Assembly: GCA_947499725.1 (NCBI GenBank)
Contig: CANMPK010000001.1
Coordinates: forward strand, 248,001-312,000
DNA length: 64,000 nucleotides
Source: an uncultured Paracoccaceae bacterium
GTDB taxonomy: Bacteria > Pseudomonadota > Alphaproteobacteria > Rhodobacterales > Rhodobacteraceae
Direction: 5' to 3'
Position 1 is the stretch's first letter, and every line of letters starts with the position of its first letter. Positions 25,624 to 33,806 of this stretch are shown here, piece after piece. The position numbers were made by a program, and so were the translations under genes. Below the pieces are notes generated by a model, which saw only the letters and a list, made by a program, of their open reading frames with translations, did not search any database and was not told where the DNA came from.

Positions 25624-26370
25624 TTATCGTGGGGCCATGCGCAGGGCGCCGTCTAGGCGGATGACTTCTCCGTTGAGGGTTTTGTTCTCGAAGATGTGGC
25701 GCACCATGGCGCCGTAGTCATTCGGGTCGGCGAGTTTAGAGGGGAAGGGGACCGTGGCTTCGAGGGCTTTGCGCACGTCGTCAGGTAAGCTGGCGAGCAT
25801 TGGCGTATCAAAGATGCCCGGCGCGATGGCCATGACGCGGACGCCGTCGCGCGATAGATCGCGGGCAGCTGGCAAGGTCATCGCGGCGATGGCGCCTTTG
25901 GACGCCGCATAGGCGATTTGGCCGATCTGCCCATCGTAGGCGGCAATGGAGGCGGTGTTGACGATGACACCGCGTTGGCCGTTGGCATCCGGAGCGTTGG
26001 TTAGCATTTGTGTGGCGGCGGCGCGCATCATGTTGAAGCTACCGACCACGTTTACATCCAGCACTTTACGGAAGGTGTCTGCATCATGGGGGCCTTTGCT
26101 GGAGGCGAGTTTGCCACCAGCCACAATGCCAGCGCAGTTGACCAGCCCAAAAATGCCGCCGAAGTCTTGTGCGATTTGGGCGATCAGCGCATCCACCTGC
26201 GCCGTATCAGAGACATCGCAGCCATAAGACGCAGAGCCTTCTGGTAAGCTGTCTTGCGCGACAGGGGCCAGATCGACAGCGGCCACTTTGTGTCCGGCTG
26301 ATGCCATTGCCCGTAGGGTTGCTTGGCCAAGGCCGGAAGCTGCACCGGTGATGATGATAGCGGATGTCAT
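25624..26370 (-). CDS. SDR family 3-hydroxyacyl-CoA dehydrogenase (HSD10-like)
   Basis: The 248-residue short-chain dehydrogenase has the NAD motif ITGAASGLGQATLRAM, the CDVSDTAQVDAL acidic strand, NCAGIV, and the catalytic Ser-Tyr-Lys set in VNTASIAAYDGQIGQIAYAA followed by SKGA. The C-terminus (NKTLNGEVIRLDGALRMAPR) is characteristic of type II 3-hydroxyacyl-CoA dehydrogenases, which oxidise 2-methyl-3-hydroxybutyryl-CoA in isoleucine breakdown. It is the first gene of a three-gene operon and is divergent from an AraC-type regulator with 81 bases between the starts. Confidence 0.9.
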   Translation of the reverse strand: MTSAIIITGAASGLGQATLRAMASAGHKVAAVDLAPVAQDSLPEGSASYGCDVSDTAQVDALIAQIAQDFGGIFGLVNCAGIVAGGKLASSKGPHDADTFRKVLDVNVVGSFNMMRAAATQMLTNAPDANGQRGVIVNTASIAAYDGQIGQIAYAASKGAIAAMTLPAARDLSRDGVRVMAIAPGIFDTPMLASLPDDVRKALEATVPFPSKLADPNDYGAMVRHIFENKTLNGEVIRLDGALRMAPR

Positions 26371-26416
26371 GCTGACATTTGTCCTGTCTCATTTGCTGTT
26401 CAGACAAGTTATGGCT

Positions 26417-26441
26417 TGCCAATCTGGTATACAGTGCCAAT
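26417..26441. promoter_or_regulatory. TGCCAAT direct repeats between SDR and AraC-type genes
   Basis: TGCCAAT occurs at 26417-26423 and 26435-26441, 18 bases apart, flanking TATACA (26428-26433), which could be a -10 box for the AraC-type gene. AraC-family proteins often bind direct repeats overlapping promoters. It is a candidate operator only. Confidence 0.35.
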
Positions 26442-26451
26442 AGTTCCCAAA

Positions 26452-27468
26452 ATGATGATAGAAAATGCCACCAATTCAGAATTCCCAGCGATTGCGCGGG
26501 TCTTTGTGGACGAGGTGCTCGATAGCGGGCATCGCGCTGGGATTGATGTTGCTGCTTTGCTGCATGATCTGGGATTGGCTGAGCGTGACTTGGGCGCGCT
26601 TCAACCTGTTGATTTTGCGAAGCTTTGGCTCGAGATTTCTCACCGGATCGGCGATGAGCTTTTTGGTTTGGCCAAAAGACCTATGGCACCGGGTAGTGTG
26701 ACGTTGATGGGCCATGCGGTGCGCGGGGCGAAGACCTTTGACATTGCCCTGCGGCGCGCGCTTCGGTTTTTGAAAGTGGTTCTGGAAGAGCCCTATGGCG
26801 TGGTTGAAGTGGCAGATGGGCTTTGCACCGTGCGGTTGGTGGAAACGGGGGCCGCGCGGTCTGCATTTGCCTATCGCGCCTTTTTCCTGATTTTACATGG
26901 GCTGAATTGTTGGCTTGTGCGTGAACGCATTCCCCTACGGGATATTCGGTTTCCCTGTGCAGAGCCGGTATCTGTGAATGACTATGGGGACTTCTTTGGC
27001 AAGCCAGTGGTGTTTGAGGCGGAGGCAGCCTTGATTTCCTTTGATGCCAAATACTTGCGACGCCCTGTTGGGCGCAGCGAAGAGGTACTTAAGCGGTTTT
27101 TGCGCACGACACCGGAGTCGTTTTTACGCGGCTATCGGCCTGAGTTGGGTTTGAAAGGGCGCATTCAGACAGAGTGTCTGGGCGAGGATTTCAAGGTATG
27201 GCCAACGACGGACCAAATTGCCCAGCAATTGGGCTTGTCGACGTCGACCCTGCATCGGCGGTTGCGCGATACAGGGCAGTCGATCCGCGAAATCAAAGAA
27301 GAGCGGCGGCGGTCCTTGGCGGTGCAGTTGCTTAAGACAACGAATTTACCAATCGCCGTCGTCGCCGATCGCGTGGGCTATGCCGAGCCAAGCGCCTTTC
27401 ATAGGGCGTTTGGCAAGTGGTTTTCAATGACGCCCGGCGCGATGCGGCGTAGGGGTGGGCTTACTTAA
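26452..27468 (+). CDS. AraC family transcriptional regulator
   Basis: The 338-residue protein has an N-terminal arabinose-binding-like effector domain of the PF12625 type (about residues 15-200, with MAPGSVTLMGHAVRGAKTF [sic: PMAPGSVTLMGHAV] and VRLVETG) and a C-terminal AraC double helix-turn-helix (about 245-335, with DQIAQQLGLSTSTLHRRLRD and VADRVGYAEPSAFHRAFGKW). The start is ATG 26452 or 26455; upstream sequence in frame reads back into the SDR gene. It lies between two branched-chain catabolic operons and is divergent from the SDR operon, which is its likeliest target. An acyl-CoA or acid derived from branched amino acids is a possible effector. Its stop overlaps mmsB by eight bases. 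Confidence 0.9.
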   Translation: MMIENATNSEFPAIARVFVDEVLDSGHRAGIDVAALLHDLGLAERDLGALQPVDFAKLWLEISHRIGDELFGLAKRPMAPGSVTLMGHAVRGAKTFDIALRRALRFLKVVLEEPYGVVEVADGLCTVRLVETGAARSAFAYRAFFLILHGLNCWLVRERIPLRDIRFPCAEPVSVNDYGDFFGKPVVFEAEAALISFDAKYLRRPVGRSEEVLKRFLRTTPESFLRGYRPELGLKGRIQTECLGEDFKVWPTTDQIAQQLGLSTSTLHRRLRDTGQSIREIKEERRRSLAVQLLKTTNLPIAVVADRVGYAEPSAFHRAFGKWFSMTPGAMRRRGGLT

Positions 27469-28330
27469 CCTCTCCGGCCGCCAAGGCATGGATGATGGCG
27501 GAGAAATCCAGATCGGTGTCAGACGCTTCTACGAATTCCTGATAGGCTGTGGCTGCATGTGCCCCCATTGGGGTCGTTGCACCAGCTTCGGCAGCGGCTT
27601 GTTGGCTCAGCTTAAGATCCTTGAGCATCAGGCTGGATGCGAAGCCGGGGGTGTAGTTGTTATCCGCTGGGGATTGCGGGCCTACATCAGGCACTGGGCA
27701 ATAGCTGTTCATCGCCCAGCTTTGGCCAGATGATGTGCTGACCACGTCAAACATTTTTTGACGGTCTAGGCCAAGTTTGTCAGCTAGAACAAAGGCTTCA
27801 CAGGTTGCGATCATGCTGACGCCCAAGATCATGTTGTTGCAGATCTTGGCCGCTTGGCCTGCGCCGGATTCGCCGCAATGAACGGTCTTAGCGCCCATAA
27901 TTTCGAGCAGAGGGAGCGTGCGGTCAAAGGCGGCTTGGCTGCCACCTGCCATGAAGGTCAGCGTGCCTTGGGCGGCGCCGGTGATGCCGCCGGATACTGG
28001 TGCGTCTATGGCCAGCACTTGGTGATCATTTGCCATTTCTGAGACCGCGCGGGCTGAGGCCACATCTACGGTGGAGCAATCTGCAAGCACTGCGCTTTGT
28101 GACATATGCGGCAAGATATCCGCTGCGACTTTACGCAGGATTTGCCCGTTTGGCAGCATAGTGAAAACGATGTCAGCGTTCTGTGCAGCTTCAGCGGCCG
28201 TTGCCGCCATGACAACGCCTTCGATTTGCACATCTGCCATGTCAAAACCTTGCACATTGTGCCCTGCTTTGGCGAGGTTGGCGGCCATTGGCCCACCCAT
28301 ATTTCCAAGTCCGATAAACCCGATGTTCAT
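27461..28330 (-). CDS. mmsB: 3-hydroxyisobutyrate dehydrogenase
   Basis: MmsB oxidises 3-hydroxyisobutyrate to methylmalonate semialdehyde with NAD in valine breakdown. The 289-residue protein has the cofactor motif MNIGFIGLGNMGGPMAANL, the substrate segment IDAPVSGGITGAAQGTL, the catalytic lysine region GAGQAAKICNNMILG and the late YTPGFASSLMLKDLKL segment. It starts two bases after the 3-hydroxyisobutyryl-CoA hydrolase stop, the expected pathway neighbour. mmsA, the next enzyme, is not in the window. Confidence 0.95.
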   Translation of the reverse strand: MNIGFIGLGNMGGPMAANLAKAGHNVQGFDMADVQIEGVVMAATAAEAAQNADIVFTMLPNGQILRKVAADILPHMSQSAVLADCSTVDVASARAVSEMANDHQVLAIDAPVSGGITGAAQGTLTFMAGGSQAAFDRTLPLLEIMGAKTVHCGESGAGQAAKICNNMILGVSMIATCEAFVLADKLGLDRQKMFDVVSTSSGQSWAMNSYCPVPDVGPQSPADNNYTPGFASSLMLKDLKLSQQAAAEAGATTPMGAHAATAYQEFVEASDTDLDFSAIIHALAAGEVK

Positions 28331-28332
28331 GA

Positions 28333-29370
28333 TCAGTCTCCCGTCAGATCAAGTGCCTCGTTGCCGAGTGAGCCTAGCATAAAGGTCACGTCTTGCGAGG
28401 GTAGAGTTGCGATAGTGTGTTTCCAATTCGGGGCGCCGTCTCGGTCAATGATGGCGGCGCGAATGCCCTCGAGGAAGTCGCTGTGTTCTAAGGCACGATG
28501 GACAAAGCGGAATTCCTGTTCCAGCGCTTGTTTCACCGATTGTGGCGAAGTGGGGCCGTTCAGAGTGGCCAGAGTGCAGGCCATTGCCAATGGCGCGTTC
28601 TTTTGCAGGGCTTTTTGAGCTTTTTGCAGAAGAGGGATTTCGGTGTTCTCGAGGGCTTGCAGGATGTCCGCGATAGAGTCTGCGCTGAAGGCAGCGTCTA
28701 TTTCTGCTTGGTGTTTCTGCAAGTCACTTGGGGCAGGCGATTGCGCTGCCGCCGAGATTGCGCTGACGTCGCCTGTTTCAATCAGCTTGGCTTTGAGCTG
28801 TTCCCATTGGTCGATTGCTACAAAGTGATCTGCGAAACCTGCAAAGAGTGCGTCTTGCGCGGACATTTGGGCACCTGTGACACCTAGGTAGGTGCCAATC
28901 TTACCTGGCGCCTGGGCCAGAAGGTAGGTGCCGCCGACATCCGGCAACAGGCCGATGCCGCACTCTGGCATGGCAATGCGGCTGTTTTCACAGACGATAC
29001 GGTGGCTTGCGTGGCAGCCAAGCCCAACGCCGCCGCCCATGGTGAAGCCTTGTAGAAAAGAGACAACTGGCTTTGGGTAGTCTGAAATGCGCAGGTTCAT
29101 GCGATATTCATCGCGCCAGAACGCGCGGGCAAAATCGTATTGGCCTTCTTGTCCTGTTTTATAGAGCTTGGAAATATCACCGCCCGCGCAAAAGGCGCGA
29201 TCGCCCTCGGCGTCGATCAAGATGACTGTTACATCTGGGTCGGTCTGCCATTTGATCAACGCGGCTTCGATCTGAAGGATCATGTCATAGGTCAAAGCAT
29301 TCAAGGCTTTAGGGCGTTGAAGCGTGATGCGGCCAGCTTGGCCCTCGGTGGTGATAGTAAGTTCTGTCAT
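28333..29370 (-). CDS. 3-hydroxyisobutyryl-CoA hydrolase (enoyl-CoA hydratase family)
   Basis: This crotonase-fold enzyme releases free 3-hydroxyisobutyrate from its CoA ester in valine breakdown. At 345 residues it is longer than hydratases and fits HIBCH. Family features are RPKALNALTYDM, the oxyanion segment DRAFCAGGDISKLY, QGFTMGGGVGLGCHASHRI and AMPECGIGLLPDVGGTYLL. The C-terminal helical extension, absent from simple hydratases, is present (LEQEFRFVHRALEHSDFLEG). It is paired with mmsB. The liu operon ends 127 bases upstream behind a weak hairpin. Confidence 0.93.
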   Translation of the reverse strand: MTELTITTEGQAGRITLQRPKALNALTYDMILQIEAALIKWQTDPDVTVILIDAEGDRAFCAGGDISKLYKTGQEGQYDFARAFWRDEYRMNLRISDYPKPVVSFLQGFTMGGGVGLGCHASHRIVCENSRIAMPECGIGLLPDVGGTYLLAQAPGKIGTYLGVTGAQMSAQDALFAGFADHFVAIDQWEQLKAKLIETGDVSAISAAAQSPAPSDLQKHQAEIDAAFSADSIADILQALENTEIPLLQKAQKALQKNAPLAMACTLATLNGPTSPQSVKQALEQEFRFVHRALEHSDFLEGIRAAIIDRDGAPNWKHTIATLPSQDVTFMLGSLGNEALDLTGD

Positions 29371-29451
29371 TTTTGGGCTCTATACTCGAAACGTTCGGGC
29401 AAGTTAGGGGATCGCAAGGTGGCGATCTATGGCGCGCGGTTTCTTTTCTGT

Positions 29452-29477
29452 GATAGAAAATGCCACTTTTAAGTGGC
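29452..29477 (-). terminator. hairpin behind the liu operon
   Basis: GCCACT and AGTGGC (29462-29477) form a short perfect stem. On the minus strand it is followed by ATTTTCTATC. It lies between the last liu gene and the 3-hydroxyisobutyryl-CoA hydrolase, and may separate or only attenuate the two units. Confidence 0.5.
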
Positions 29478-29497
29478 CAAGCAGAGCCCCCAGCGCC

Positions 29498-30283
29498 TTA
29501 TTGAGCCCAGCGAGGCGGGACCTTGTTAAGGAATGACTCGATCCCGTGTTTGGCTTCTTCACCTTCCCATGTATCTGCAAGTGCAATGATGCTTCGCTCG
29601 AGTGTGGCTTTGGTGATCTCTGGACCAAGACTGCGAGACAGGGCTTTTGCTGCGCCAACCGCTTTGGGGGCCGCGTTTAGGTAGGGGGTGATCTCGTCTT
29701 CGATAAGCGCATCCAATTGATCTGCGGGGACAGCTTTGGCGATGATGCCTAGGGTTTCTGCCATTGGCGCTTCGAATACACGTGCGGACATGAACACGCG
29801 GCGGGCCATGCCTTCGCCCATACGTGCGAGCACATAGGGGCTGATGGTCGCAGGGATAAGACCGAGGCGCGTTTCAGTGAGGCCGAATTTGCTGGTGTCT
29901 GCCGCCAAAGCGATGTCGCAGACGCAAGCGAGGCCAACGCCGCCGCCCATCGCGGCACCGTGGATTTTACCGATCAGAGGAGTTGGCATGATGTTGAGCG
30001 CATTGAGCATCATGGCGAGCTTGGTTGCTTCGGTGATGCGGTCCGCGCGGTTGGCTTCGATTTGGACCTTCATCCAATTCAGATCGCCGCCGGCGCAGAA
30101 GACCTTGCCCGCGCCAGACAAAACGATTGCGCGGATGTCGTCTTGGTGGCCAAGGGTTTGGGCCATGTCGGTCAGATCGGCAATCATCTGGGCAGACAGG
30201 GCGTTGCGCGTGTCTGGAAGGTTCAGCGTCACATAAGCCACGCCGCGGTCGTCTTGGTGGATGTCTAGGGTTTGGTAAGTCAT
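29498..30283 (-). CDS. methylglutaconyl-CoA hydratase-like enoyl-CoA hydratase
   Basis: The 261-residue crotonase-fold protein has LNLPDTRNALSAQMIADL, the oxyanion loop GKVFCAGGDLNWMK, and MGGGVGLACVCDIALA followed by KFGLTETRLGLIPATISPYV. In leucine breakdown the enzyme hydrates 3-methylglutaconyl-CoA to HMG-CoA, exactly between the MCC and HMG-CoA lyase steps encoded upstream. The start overlaps the HMG-CoA lyase stop as ATGA. The specificity is inferred from the operon. Confidence 0.9.
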   Translation of the reverse strand: MTYQTLDIHQDDRGVAYVTLNLPDTRNALSAQMIADLTDMAQTLGHQDDIRAIVLSGAGKVFCAGGDLNWMKVQIEANRADRITEATKLAMMLNALNIMPTPLIGKIHGAAMGGGVGLACVCDIALAADTSKFGLTETRLGLIPATISPYVLARMGEGMARRVFMSARVFEAPMAETLGIIAKAVPADQLDALIEDEITPYLNAAPKAVGAAKALSRSLGPEITKATLERSIIALADTWEGEEAKHGIESFLNKVPPRWAQ

Positions 30284-31137
30284 GCGGGCCTCGTTAGGCT
30301 TTGGGCGAAAGTTGCGGCTTTGGCCAGTTTGGTCAGATCAAGCCCTGTGTCAAAGCCCAGATCATGGATGCGTTGTGCCGCGGCTTCGGTGGCAACATTG
30401 CCTTTTGCACCTGGCGCGTAGGGGCAGCCGCCAAGGCCGGCGACAGAGCTGTCAAAGCAGCGGATGCCTTTAGAGAGGCACAGCTCAATATTGGCGAGCG
30501 CATGACCGTGGGTGTCGTGGAAATGGCCTGCGAGGTTTTGCACAGGGATAGCGTCTACGACGGCGTCGATCATTGGGGCCGTGGTTGCGGGTGTGGCAGC
30601 GCCAATGGTGTCGCCGAGGCTGATTTCATAGCAGCCCATATCAAAAAGCGCTTTGGCTGTTTTTGCGGTTTGCTCTGGCGTGATGGGGCCATCGTAAGGG
30701 CATTCGGTGACGCATGAGACGTAGCCGCGCACGGGAATGCCTGCGGTTTTGGCTTCGGCCATGATAGGCGCGAAGCGTTCGAGGCTTTCAGCGAAGGAGC
30801 AGTTGATGTTCTTTTGGCTGAACCCTTCTGAGGCGGAGGCGAAGATAGCGACTTCATCGGCTTTGGCGTCTAGGGCAGCGTGGTAGCCGCGCAGGTTGGG
30901 GGTAAGGGCGGCATAATGGATGCTTGGCTTGCGGGAGATGCCCTGCATAACTTCTGCAGCGTCTCCCATTTGCGGCACCCATTTGGGGCTGACAAAGCTG
31001 GTGGCTTCGATCTTGCTGAAGCCCACTGTTGAGAGCATGTCGATCAGTTTGATCTTATCTGCCGTTGGGATCATGCGGCTTTCGTTTTGCAAGCCATCGC
31101 GCGGGCCGACTTCGAAGAGGGTGACATGCTCAGTCAT
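30280..31137 (-). CDS. mvaB: hydroxymethylglutaryl-CoA lyase
   Basis: This enzyme cleaves HMG-CoA to acetyl-CoA and acetoacetate, the last leucine-specific step. The 285-residue TIM barrel carries the catalytic arginine and metal aspartate in EVGPRDGLQNES, the metal histidines in HFHDTHGHALANI, and the signature cysteine loop GLGGCPYAPGAKGNVATE. It overlaps the GST-like gene upstream by eight bases and the hydratase gene downstream by four. Confidence 0.96.
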   Translation of the reverse strand: MTEHVTLFEVGPRDGLQNESRMIPTADKIKLIDMLSTVGFSKIEATSFVSPKWVPQMGDAAEVMQGISRKPSIHYAALTPNLRGYHAALDAKADEVAIFASASEGFSQKNINCSFAESLERFAPIMAEAKTAGIPVRGYVSCVTECPYDGPITPEQTAKTAKALFDMGCYEISLGDTIGAATPATTAPMIDAVVDAIPVQNLAGHFHDTHGHALANIELCLSKGIRCFDSSVAGLGGCPYAPGAKGNVATEAAAQRIHDLGFDTGLDLTKLAKAATFAQSLTRPA

Positions 31138-31798
31138 CTTGTACCTCGTAGAAGTCTTGTGCGTAGAAGGTTTGCGGGCCTTCGATTTGTAAAGCTTCTT
31201 GGAAGGCAGGGCGGCCTGAAAGGCGTTGCCAGTAGGCGCGGATGTTCGGATAGCCCTCTAGGCGCACAAAGAAGGGTGCGGCGAAGAGGTTGAAGCTGAA
31301 CATGCTGTCTGCTGCGGAATAACCAGACGGCAGCAGGTAATCTTGGCGGCCTAAGGTTTCCTCGAGCGGATCAAGGGTTTTGGCCAAGCGGGCGGCGAGC
31401 AATTTCACCACCACGTCAGAGCGCATGGCTGGATCGCGTAGGAAGATCCATTGCAGGTTCAGGTTTTCGATCAGGCTTGCTTGGGTTTCTGCAAAGCTGA
31501 GCCACATCAGATAGGCCGCGCGATCTGGGTGGGTGATGTCTGGCGCAAGCCCATGTTGGGGGCGTGTTTCGCAAAGGTATTGCAGGATGGCGCTGCTTTC
31601 GAAAAGCTTTTGACCATCGATTTCCAGTGCTGGCACACGGCCGGCAGGAGAGCGTTCCAGATAATCTGGCGTGCGCATGGTTTTGTCGCCGATGCGGTAT
31701 ATTTCGCGCTCGCATGGGATGCCCATCTCGCAGAGGGTCAGCAAGACGCGGAAAGAGCGCGAATGGGGGACGTGATGCAGGATAGGTTTAGCTGTCAT
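31130..31798 (-). CDS. glutathione S-transferase family protein inside the liu operon
   Basis: The 222-residue protein has an N-terminal thioredoxin-fold GST domain (about 1-80) with SRSFRVLLTLCEMGIPCERE at the active-site end and the glutathione-binding GRVPALEIDGQKLFESSAIL segment. A helical C-terminal domain follows (about 90-210). Start and stop are embedded in the operon: it overlaps mccA by 11 bases and mvaB by eight. No GST step is known in leucine breakdown. It may detoxify a reactive unsaturated acyl intermediate or have an isomerase role; that is inference. Confidence 0.9.
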   Translation of the reverse strand: MTAKPILHHVPHSRSFRVLLTLCEMGIPCEREIYRIGDKTMRTPDYLERSPAGRVPALEIDGQKLFESSAILQYLCETRPQHGLAPDITHPDRAAYLMWLSFAETQASLIENLNLQWIFLRDPAMRSDVVVKLLAARLAKTLDPLEETLGRQDYLLPSGYSAADSMFSFNLFAAPFFVRLEGYPNIRAYWQRLSGRPAFQEALQIEGPQTFYAQDFYEVQDD

Positions 31799-33797
31799 CT
31801 TCAGTCTCCGGTTCGAGCTTGATCAAAAGCGCCGATTGGGCGACTTGATCGCCTTCGCTGCAAAGCACTTCGGCGATGATACCATCACGCGGGGCGGCCA
31901 AGCGATGCTCCATCTTCATGGCTTCCAAGATCAGTAGAGGATCGTCTTTTTTGATCGTCTGGCCTTGGGTGACGTCGACTTGTTTCACCTGACCTGGCAT
32001 AGGGGAGGTGATGGCATCGCTGGTATGGGCATCCTCTGAAGATGTCGCCAGCGGATCAGGGATCGTCAGGTGGTGGCTTTGGCCTTGGTAGAAGACTGAA
32101 AGAGCACTGCCTGTTTGGGCGATGTTGGCCGTGATGCGCGATTGATCTGTTTGTAAGGTGAAACGGGTGCTATCCTCCGTCGTGATCGTGAGATCCTGCT
32201 GCTCGCCGTTTATGGTGACTGTGAAGCGGTCTGCTGCTTGGATCGCGACTTGGGCTGACACTGGTGTGTCGTCATGCATCAAGGTGACTTGATGCTGCGC
32301 GACGTCCCAGCTGCGATAACCGGTGAGTGTATCCCATGCTGTTGGCTGAGCCTTGGGCAAAAGGCCGAGTGCTGCAATTGCCGCCAGAGATTGCACAGGG
32401 GCTGACATAGATTGCTGGCTTGTCAGCGCATCAAGGTCGCGGGCGATCAGGCCAGTGTCGACCTCGCCTTTGGCAAAGCCCGCGTGTTGGGTAAGGGCGT
32501 GCAAGAACGACAGGTTTGTGACGCAGCCAGCGACATGGCAATCTTCCAATGCTTTCGCGAGCATATTGAGCGCGGTGCTGCGGTCTGGGCCGTGTACGAT
32601 CACCTTGGCGATCATCGGATCATACCATGGGCTGATCTCATCCTGCGGGCGCACACCGCTGTCGATGCGCACGGGGGTGTTTTCGAATGTGCCGCCTTCT
32701 GGGAATTGCAGATGTGAGAGCGTGCCTGTGGCGGGTAAGAAGCCCTTGGGAACGTCTTCTGCATAGAGCCGCGCTTCGAAGGACCAGCCGGTGAGGGTGA
32801 TGTCCTCTTGCTGCATCGGAAGCGCCTCGCCCGAGGCGATGCGCAGTTGCAGTTCTACGAAATCATAGCCTGTGATGGCTTCGGAGACAGGGTGTTCTAC
32901 CTGTAGGCGGGTGTTCATTTCCATGAACCAAAACCCGTCTGTTTGCAGACCGTTGGACCCATCGACGATAAATTCTACGGTGCCAGCGCCCGCATAGTTG
33001 ATGGCTTTGGCCGCATCGACGGCAGCTTTGCCCATTGCGGTGCGTACGTCGGCAGGCATATCTGGGGCAGGGGCTTCTTCGATCACCTTTTGGTGGCGGC
33101 GTTGCAAGGAACAATCGCGCTCAAAGAAGTGCACGACATTGCCGTGGCTGTCGCCGAAGACCTGAATTTCGATGTGGCGTGGTTGGGTGATGTATTTCTC
33201 GATCAGGCAGGCTGGATCGCCAAAGCTGGCCTGTGCCTCGCGCTGGGCAGAGGCGAGTTCGGCAGTGAAATTCTTTGGGTCTTCCACCAAGCGCATGCCT
33301 TTCCCACCGCCGCCTGCGCGGGCTTTGATGAGAACTGGATAGCCGATTTTATCGGCTTCTGATGCGAGATAATCTGGGTCTTGGTTGCTGCCATGATACC
33401 CTGGCACAACAGGCACATTGGCTTGTTCCATCAAGGCTTTGGCAGCATCTTTCAGGCCCATGGCGCGGATCGCGTCGGCGCTGGGGCCAATGAATTTGAG
33501 GCCAGCTGCGGTGACGGCATCCACAAAATCGGGGTTTTCGGACAGGAAGCCATAGCCTGGGTGGATCGCTTGCGCGCCAGTGGATTTGCAGGCTGCGATG
33601 ATCTTCTCGCCCAGCAGGTAGCTTTCGCTGGCCTTTGCGCCGCCGATATGAACCGCTTCATCAGCAAGGGCTACGTGTTTGGCGCCCGCGTCTGCATCGG
33701 AATAAACAGCCACGGTTTTGATGCCCATGCGCTGGGCAGTTTGGATAACGCGGCAGGCGATTTCGCCTCGGTTGGCTATGAGGATTTTCTGAAACAT
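31788..33797 (-). CDS. mccA: methylcrotonyl-CoA carboxylase biotin-containing alpha subunit
   Basis: The subunit carboxylates its own biotin with bicarbonate and ATP, for transfer to 3-methylcrotonyl-CoA. The 669 residues comprise a biotin carboxylase N-domain (FQKILIANRGEIACRVIQTA), an ATP-grasp domain (ARAGGGGKGMRLVEDP and EMNTRLQVEHPVSEAITGYD), a BC C-domain, a linker of about 140 residues, and a C-terminal biotinyl domain with the lysine in ILEAMKMEHRLAAP. The length fits MCC better than acetyl-CoA carboxylase BC. It starts nine bases after the beta-subunit stop. Confidence 0.96.
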   Translation of the reverse strand: MFQKILIANRGEIACRVIQTAQRMGIKTVAVYSDADAGAKHVALADEAVHIGGAKASESYLLGEKIIAACKSTGAQAIHPGYGFLSENPDFVDAVTAAGLKFIGPSADAIRAMGLKDAAKALMEQANVPVVPGYHGSNQDPDYLASEADKIGYPVLIKARAGGGGKGMRLVEDPKNFTAELASAQREAQASFGDPACLIEKYITQPRHIEIQVFGDSHGNVVHFFERDCSLQRRHQKVIEEAPAPDMPADVRTAMGKAAVDAAKAINYAGAGTVEFIVDGSNGLQTDGFWFMEMNTRLQVEHPVSEAITGYDFVELQLRIASGEALPMQQEDITLTGWSFEARLYAEDVPKGFLPATGTLSHLQFPEGGTFENTPVRIDSGVRPQDEISPWYDPMIAKVIVHGPDRSTALNMLAKALEDCHVAGCVTNLSFLHALTQHAGFAKGEVDTGLIARDLDALTSQQSMSAPVQSLAAIAALGLLPKAQPTAWDTLTGYRSWDVAQHQVTLMHDDTPVSAQVAIQAADRFTVTINGEQQDLTITTEDSTRFTLQTDQSRITANIAQTGSALSVFYQGQSHHLTIPDPLATSSEDAHTSDAITSPMPGQVKQVDVTQGQTIKKDDPLLILEAMKMEHRLAAPRDGIIAEVLCSEGDQVAQSALLIKLEPETEDDS

Positions 33798-33806
33798 AGC
33801 AAAGCC

